Origin: VRUE01 sp033856275
Lineage (GTDB): Bacteria; Actinomycetota; Thermoleophilia; Solirubrobacterales; 70-9
Assembly (NCBI GenBank): GCA_033856275.1
Contig: JAWVFJ010000015.1
Span: 1-41,727, forward strand
Reading direction: 5' to 3'
Length of the DNA: 41,727 nucleotides
Shown: piece after piece, positions 37,762 to 41,727 of the stretch
How positions within the stretch are numbered: the stretch's first letter is position 1
Layout of the letters: each line of letters starts with the position of its first letter
The notes under the pieces: model-generated
Database searches by the model: none
Told to the model about the DNA's origin: nothing
The model's input: only the letters and a program-made list of their open reading frames with translations
Made by a program: the position numbers and the translations under genes

Positions 37762-37778
37762 CTTACGTTGTGTAAGCT
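37762..37778 (+). promoter_or_regulatory. Palindrome overlapping the -10 of the HxlR gene
   Basis: CTTAC-GTTGT-GTAAG (37762-37776) is an inverted repeat that overlaps the -10 element TAAGCT (37773-37778). HxlR-family regulators often bind such TTAC/GTAA repeats in their own promoters, so autoregulation is plausible. Confidence 0.4.
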
Positions 37779-37789
37779 CGTTTCTCTAC

Positions 37790-38134
37790 GTGGAGGCTGG
37801 GTCCCGGACCCAAGATCAGGCCAGCAACGGCGTCTGCCCGCACTTTCACGCGGCGATCGAGCTGATCGGCAAGCGCTGGACGGGAGCGATCCTCTGCGCG
37901 CTTACCGAGGGGCCGCTACGCTTCGGCGAGTTGGCGCGGGCGGTGCCGGGTCTCTCCGATCGCCTGCTCTCTCAGCGCCTGCGCGAGCTGGAGGATGAAG
38001 GGCTAGTCGAGCGGGAGGTCGAATCGGCGACGCCGGTGCGCGTTATCTACTCCCTTACCGAGAAGGGCGCCGAGTTGCGCCCGGCGATAGCTGAGCTGAA
38101 GACTTGGGCGAAGCGCTGGAACCGGACCGCCTAG
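37790..38134 (+). CDS. HxlR family winged-helix transcriptional regulator
   Basis: The 114-aa protein is a single winged-helix domain: FHAAIELIGKRWTGAILCAL, GPLRFGELARAVPGLSDRLL, SQRLRELEDEGLVEREV and VIYSLTEKGAELRPAIAELK. Cys16 near the start (NGVCPHFHAAIELIGKRW) is the position of the redox-sensing cysteine in HypR/YodB-like members, and Cys36 lies in ILCALTEG. A thiol-based switch is possible. The GTG start at 37790 is 11 nt after TAAGCT. Its last 31 nt overlap the start of xseA in another frame. Confidence 0.88.
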   Translation: MEAGSRTQDQASNGVCPHFHAAIELIGKRWTGAILCALTEGPLRFGELARAVPGLSDRLLSQRLRELEDEGLVEREVESATPVRVIYSLTEKGAELRPAIAELKTWAKRWNRTA

Positions 38135-39495
38135 GCGGCGACTCGATAGCCGCGTCCGAGCCCGAGGTCCCTCGCGGTCCAGACCTTCCCGGCCCCTTCG
38201 CGGTTGGCCGTTACGCCCGCAAGCTGCAGGAGGAGATGCGACGCCGGGCACGGGTCCTGCTGATCGGTGAGGTCACCGGCGTCGGTCGCAGCAAGGTGCA
38301 GGCCTATTTCGAGTTGCGCGACGGCGAGGGTGCGGTGCCCTGCGCGATCTGGCTGGACGATCTGGAGAAAGCGGGCCTGCCGGACGGCGCGTTGCGCGAT
38401 GGCGCCGAAGTCGTGATCGCCGGTGGCCCGGACTACTACCCTGGCGGTGGCCAGGCCTCGCCCAGCTTTTCCTTCCGGGCTACCCACGTGCGGCTCGCCG
38501 GCGAAGGCGATCTGCTCGCCCGGCTCGAGGCGCTGCGCAAGCAACTCGGGGTTGAGGGGCTTTTCGAGCTGCAGAAGCAGCTGCGCCGGCCGCGGTTGCC
38601 GAAGACGATTGGCGTCGTCACCGCGGAGTCGGGCGCGGCGCGGCGCGACCTGCTGGCCGGCCTCGAGCGGCGCGGCTGGCGTGGCACGGTGGTTTGGGCG
38701 TTCGCGCCGGTCCAGGACCGCCATGCCGCGCCGGCGATCTCTGCGGCGATCCAGGAACTGGCCGCCCAGCCTCGGGTCGAGGCCATCGTCGTGACCCGTG
38801 GCGGGGGCAGTCTCGCCGACCTCTGGGCATTTTGCGACGAGACCCTCTGCCGAACGGTGGCGATGCTGCGCGTGCCGGTCATCAGCGCCGTCGGTCACGA
38901 GCGCGACTCGACCCTGATCGACGACGTCGCCGCCGTCGCCTGCTCGACCCCTACCCACGCTGCCGAGGCGGCGGTGCCGCTCGATTGCGGCGTCGCCCGC
39001 ATCGACCTCGAGCGCAGCCTCGCTGCGCTTTGCCGGGCAGCGGAGGGATCGGTACGTGGGCGCACGCCTCACCTGGTCGCCCTGGCGCGCGGCCCGGCCA
39101 GGGCCCTGCGCCGCGAGCGTCTCTCGCTGAATCAGAAGACCAGGGAGATCCGTGCCGCCTCCGAACGCGGCGTCACCGAGCGGCTCGGCTTCCAGCGTCG
39201 CCTGGCCACGGTCGTGCTCGAGCGGGCGCGCCTTCGCGCCCTGGGCGCTGAAATGCAGCGCCGGCGGGCAGCGCTGCACCGCGCGGCGGTGGCCCTGCGC
39301 GCGCATGAACCCGAGCGGACCCTCGAGCGCGGCTACGCGCTGGTCGAGGACAGCGAAGGCGAGCCGGTGACGGATACGGCCGCAGCGGCGGCCGCCGAGC
39401 GCGTCAGACTGCGCTTCGCCGACGGCAAGGTCGAGGCTACGATCGGGGTGGAGCAACCCGCGGACGCGGACCTGGGTGAGCAAGATCGCCGGTGA
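38104..39495 (+). CDS. xseA: Exodeoxyribonuclease VII large subunit
   Basis: The 463-aa subunit cuts single-stranded DNA from both ends together with XseB. The N-terminal OB-fold (about 33-130, RYARKLQEEMRRRARVLLIG, YFELRDGEGAVPCAIW) binds DNA. The catalytic domain holds LPKTIGVVTAESGAARRDL, VVTRGGGSLADLWAF and SAVGHERDSTLIDDVAAV. A helical region and C-terminal LERGYALVEDSEGEPV close it. The TTG at 38104 is the only start codon before the conserved region apart from the ATG at 38236, which would cut into the OB-fold. It overlaps the HxlR gene by 31 nt and xseB by 4 nt (GTGA). Confidence 0.92.
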   Translation: MGEALEPDRLGGDSIAASEPEVPRGPDLPGPFAVGRYARKLQEEMRRRARVLLIGEVTGVGRSKVQAYFELRDGEGAVPCAIWLDDLEKAGLPDGALRDGAEVVIAGGPDYYPGGGQASPSFSFRATHVRLAGEGDLLARLEALRKQLGVEGLFELQKQLRRPRLPKTIGVVTAESGAARRDLLAGLERRGWRGTVVWAFAPVQDRHAAPAISAAIQELAAQPRVEAIVVTRGGGSLADLWAFCDETLCRTVAMLRVPVISAVGHERDSTLIDDVAAVACSTPTHAAEAAVPLDCGVARIDLERSLAALCRAAEGSVRGRTPHLVALARGPARALRRERLSLNQKTREIRAASERGVTERLGFQRRLATVVLERARLRALGAEMQRRRAALHRAAVALRAHEPERTLERGYALVEDSEGEPVTDTAAAAAAERVRLRFADGKVEATIGVEQPADADLGEQDRR

Positions 39496-39749
39496 ATATG
39501 AGTGCGAACGAACAAGAGCAGAGCACGCGGGTGGAATTTGATTCCTATGAGGACGCGGTAGAGCGATTGGAGCAGATCATCGACCGGCTCGACTCCGGCC
39601 AGGCCGGTTTGCGAGAGACGCTCGCTCTCTGTCGTGAGGGCCGCGAGCTGGTCACCTACTGCGCTGGGGAGCTCGACGCGGTGGGTGCGGGCCTGAAGGA
39701 GCTGAAGCTAGACGAGCTGGCCGAGAAGCTCGCTGACGAGACGCGCTGA
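39492..39749 (+). CDS. xseB: Exodeoxyribonuclease VII small subunit
   Basis: The 85-aa subunit wraps the helical region of XseA. The family core is FDSYEDAVERLEQIIDRLDS, then GQAGLRETLALCREGREL and a C-terminal LKLDELAEKLADE. The GTG at 39492 overlaps the xseA stop; an ATG two codons later (39498) is the alternative start. Its TGA stop overlaps the first bases of the 77-nt repeat. Confidence 0.92.
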   Translation: MNMSANEQEQSTRVEFDSYEDAVERLEQIIDRLDSGQAGLRETLALCREGRELVTYCAGELDAVGAGLKELKLDELAEKLADETR

Positions 39750-39824
39750 CCGGCGCTTGCCGGCGTCCTCGGTCGCTCGCGTGCAGAGCACGCTTCGCTC
39801 CCTGCGTCCTTGGCCTGCTTGGTC
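39748..39824 (-). repeat. 77-nt convergent-gap repeat, copy 2 (reverse orientation)
   Basis: The reverse complement matches 6674-6750 at 65 of 77 positions. It starts within the xseB stop codon (39747-39749) and ends 8 nt before the stop of the helicase gene (39835-39833). It contains the hairpins CCGGC/GCCGG and GCGTGC/GCACGC. Outside it, TGACGAGACGCG (39734-39745) pairs with CGCGTCTCGTCA (39824-39835), giving a further 12-bp stem around the whole element. Confidence 0.75.
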
Positions 39825-39832
39825 GCGTCTCG

Positions 39833-41727
39833 TCAACCTTCCCTAATGCGGTGGATCTTCGCCTCAAGCCGGCGTCGACCCGCTTCGATCTCCGCCGGCC
39901 CCCATTGCGCCACGGCTGGATGTTCGGGGCGCTCCAGGAAGACGTAGGCGAGTTCGACCCCCGATACCCCGCGCGCCTCGGCGACCGCGAGCGCGTATAT
40001 GGCCTGCTGAATCTCGTAGCGAGCCACCAGCTCGGCGATCTCCGCGCCATCGACCCTGTCGGTCTTGTAGTCGACGATCAAGGGCGGCTTCCCGTTCTCT
40101 TCCACCAGCAGGTCGATCGAGCCGCGTAGGACCGTGTCGCCGACTTCGACTAGCAGCGGTACCTCGGTCCGGGTCCTTTCCGCGTTCTGTATCCGCTCGG
40201 CGAAGAAGCTGGAGTCAAGCCAAGCCTGGAAGGGGGCTAGCAGCGTCTCCTCGCTGAAGTCGGAGCCGCCGCCGACCTCCGCCGATGTAGAGATGCGACG
40301 AACCAGCTCCGCCGTTGGCGCTCGCCAACCGTTGGCCTGGCTCCACTCGAGCAGAGAGTGCACGGCTATGCCCCGGGCCGCCCCCCTGTCGGCTTCGGCC
40401 CGCTCATCGCCTGCCGATTCGCGGAGGGCGCGGTCACTGTCGAGCGGCCGCTCTTCGGAACCCTCGCCGTAGGTGGAGATCGCGGTATAGGACAGGGGAC
40501 GCCTCGCGGCCTTGGCCGGCCTTCGCGCGACCAGCGGGGCTGGTCCCTCGCCGTCGTCTCGCGCCGCGTCCGGCTCCTTCCGCACGGCGGTCAGGGTGGT
40601 TGCCCGCTCGACCGAGGCGAGGTTGAGCCGAATCGCGATCTCGGACGGCTCGAAAGCCGCTTCCAGTCCCGGCCTCGGCTCTGGGGCCGCGACCTCGACG
40701 GTCGAGTCGCGCTCGCGGTCGATCTCAAAGGCGGTGGCGATCCGCTCGATGACCGCTTTCCCGTGGCTTTCCCGGGACGGGGAAGAGGAGCCGATCACGC
40801 CGCTCAGCAACAACCGCTCGCGCGCTCGCGTCGCCCCGACGTGGAAAAGGCGGAGCTCCTCCTCGGCTTCCCGCACCTGGGCGTCCTCGCAGAGCTCGCG
40901 CTGGGCGTAGAGGTTGACCCCGCGGGCCCCGAGTCGGCGCAGCTGCATCCCCACGCGCGGCCCCTCCTGCTCGCGGCCGAGGGTGAGCAGCGGCGTGCGC
41001 GCGGCGGGGAGCAGGCCGCGGGATAGATGGGGAATCGCGACCACGTCGAACTCGAGCCCCTTGGCGCTGTGGATGGTCATGATCCGCACCCCGTCGTGGC
41101 CCTCGACGGCAGTCGCCGCCTGCGCATCGGCGTCGGCGTCCGCCCGCGCGGCGAGGAAGTCGAGCAGGCCTCGCAAGTCCCGGCCCTCTGCACTCTCGAA
41201 CTCCGCCGCGAGGCGCATCAGCTTGCGCACGTTGGCAAAGCGGGTCTCGCCCGCGGGACGCATCAGCACCGCGAGGTCATAGCCGGTCTCGGTCACCGCG
41301 GCATCGATCAGGCCGGCAAGCGAGAGCGAGGTGGTCCGACGGCGCAGCTCCGCGATCGTTTCGGCGAACGCGCGCAGCAAGGAGAGCTCAGCCGCAGGGA
41401 TCTGTCCGAGGCGCTCGACGTCGGCGCCCTCATCCTCGCCCAGGCCCGCTGTCTGCTCGACGGTTGGCCAGATGTGGCGACCCCCGCCCGCGGCGGCGCG
41501 CAGCAACCAGAGCGTGTCGGGGGTCACCCCGCAGGCAGGGGAGGCAAGCGCGCCCAGCAGCGCCTGGTCGTCGAGCGGGTTGGCGATCGTCGCCAGCAGG
41601 GCGCAGACGTCGGCGACCTGCTGCTGGGACCAGTAGCCGCGGCCGCCGACCACGTAGGGGCGCAGGCCGGCACGCTCGAGGGAGTCCTCGTAGGCGTCGA
41701 GGCGGGTGAAGGCTCGCAGCAGCACTA
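39833..41727 (-). CDS. AddA/UvrD-like DNA helicase-nuclease, C-terminal part (incomplete at window edge)
   Basis: At least 630 residues are visible and the frame stays open to the right edge, so the start lies outside. The UvrD-type helicase C-domain has VRIMTIHSAKGLEFDVVAIP (motif V) and LFHVGATRARERLLLSG (motif VI). A Cas4/RecB-type nuclease domain ends the protein: GSIDLLVEENGKPPLIVDYK with the metal-binding Asp and the D-Y-K triad, then the QQAIYALA motif. This is the AddA or actinobacterial UvrD/RecB-fusion layout used for double-strand-break processing. It is convergent with xseAB. The name depends on the missing N-terminus. Confidence 0.85.
   Translation of the reverse strand, partial: VLLRAFTRLDAYEDSLERAGLRPYVVGGRGYWSQQQVADVCALLATIANPLDDQALLGALASPACGVTPDTLWLLRAAAGGGRHIWPTVEQTAGLGEDEGADVERLGQIPAAELSLLRAFAETIAELRRRTTSLSLAGLIDAAVTETGYDLAVLMRPAGETRFANVRKLMRLAAEFESAEGRDLRGLLDFLAARADADADAQAATAVEGHDGVRIMTIHSAKGLEFDVVAIPHLSRGLLPAARTPLLTLGREQEGPRVGMQLRRLGARGVNLYAQRELCEDAQVREAEEELRLFHVGATRARERLLLSGVIGSSSPSRESHGKAVIERIATAFEIDRERDSTVEVAAPEPRPGLEAAFEPSEIAIRLNLASVERATTLTAVRKEPDAARDDGEGPAPLVARRPAKAARRPLSYTAISTYGEGSEERPLDSDRALRESAGDERAEADRGAARGIAVHSLLEWSQANGWRAPTAELVRRISTSAEVGGGSDFSEETLLAPFQAWLDSSFFAERIQNAERTRTEVPLLVEVGDTVLRGSIDLLVEENGKPPLIVDYKTDRVDGAEIAELVARYEIQQAIYALAVAEARGVSGVELAYVFLERPEHPAVAQWGPAEIEAGRRRLEAKIHRIREG

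Overview
The window is high-GC DNA that reads as an actinobacterium, most likely of the Thermoleophilia (Solirubrobacterales-like). Supporting signs are an F420-type luciferase-like oxidoreductase, paired acyl-CoA dehydrogenases of actinobacterial type, a MarP-like CvpA/trypsin protease, a secreted protein opening with the PSPAMLVAVVALIVALAG segment common in that class, and many genes whose start codon sits 6-9 nt behind a TAnnnT hexamer, as expected for leaderless transcripts. No phage, CRISPR array, rRNA, tRNA or transposase gene was seen.

Layout. 72-2719: an acyltransferase/glycerol-3-phosphate dehydrogenase fusion (PlsC-GpsA), an ECF sigma factor and a membrane-anchored partner. 2777-6675: DUF4383 protein, zinc-finger rhomboid protease, BtuF-like binding protein, CNNM/CorC-type membrane protein, small protein. 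6750-13145: a beta-oxidation block (3-hydroxyacyl-CoA dehydrogenase, thiolase, two adjacent acyl-CoA dehydrogenases, F420 oxidoreductase, alkyltransferase-like protein). 13427-16618 (minus): a small protein, a secreted repeat protein, an MBL hydrolase, an 83-aa protein and a CWB2-like membrane protein. 16722-21034: a third acyl-CoA dehydrogenase, a CDF metal exporter, an M23 peptidase and a low-complexity membrane protein. 21078-25510: the operon lysA-hom-thrC-thrB. 25858-32095: a beta-propeller protein, a cupin and the glutamate synthase large subunit. 32384-37751: coiled-coil protein, FHA protein, SRPBCC protein, lipoprotein, penicillin-binding protein and MarP-like protease. 37790-41727: HxlR regulator, xseA-xseB and the C-terminal part of an AddA/UvrD-like helicase-nuclease.

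The genes are mostly core metabolism, envelope and DNA repair. The most unusual content lies between them. Five intergenic long inverted repeats (7601-7708, 13160-13318, 32102-32211, 32284-32386, 36468-36586) have 19-33 bp arms whose outer sequences differ between copies while staying complementary, with a shared CCYCTCC-like core next to the loop. Two of them share a conserved loop and lie head to head. A second, unrelated 77-nt repeat (6674-6750 and 39748-39824, 65 of 77 positions identical) fills two convergent gene gaps and begins inside the stop codon of the plus-strand gene in both. A REP-like palindrome lies at 14206-14253. Three fatty-acid genes carry the same operator type, (T/C)TG(A/G)CTG-N2-CAG(T/C)CA(A/G), which suggests a small regulon controlled by a regulator not in this window.
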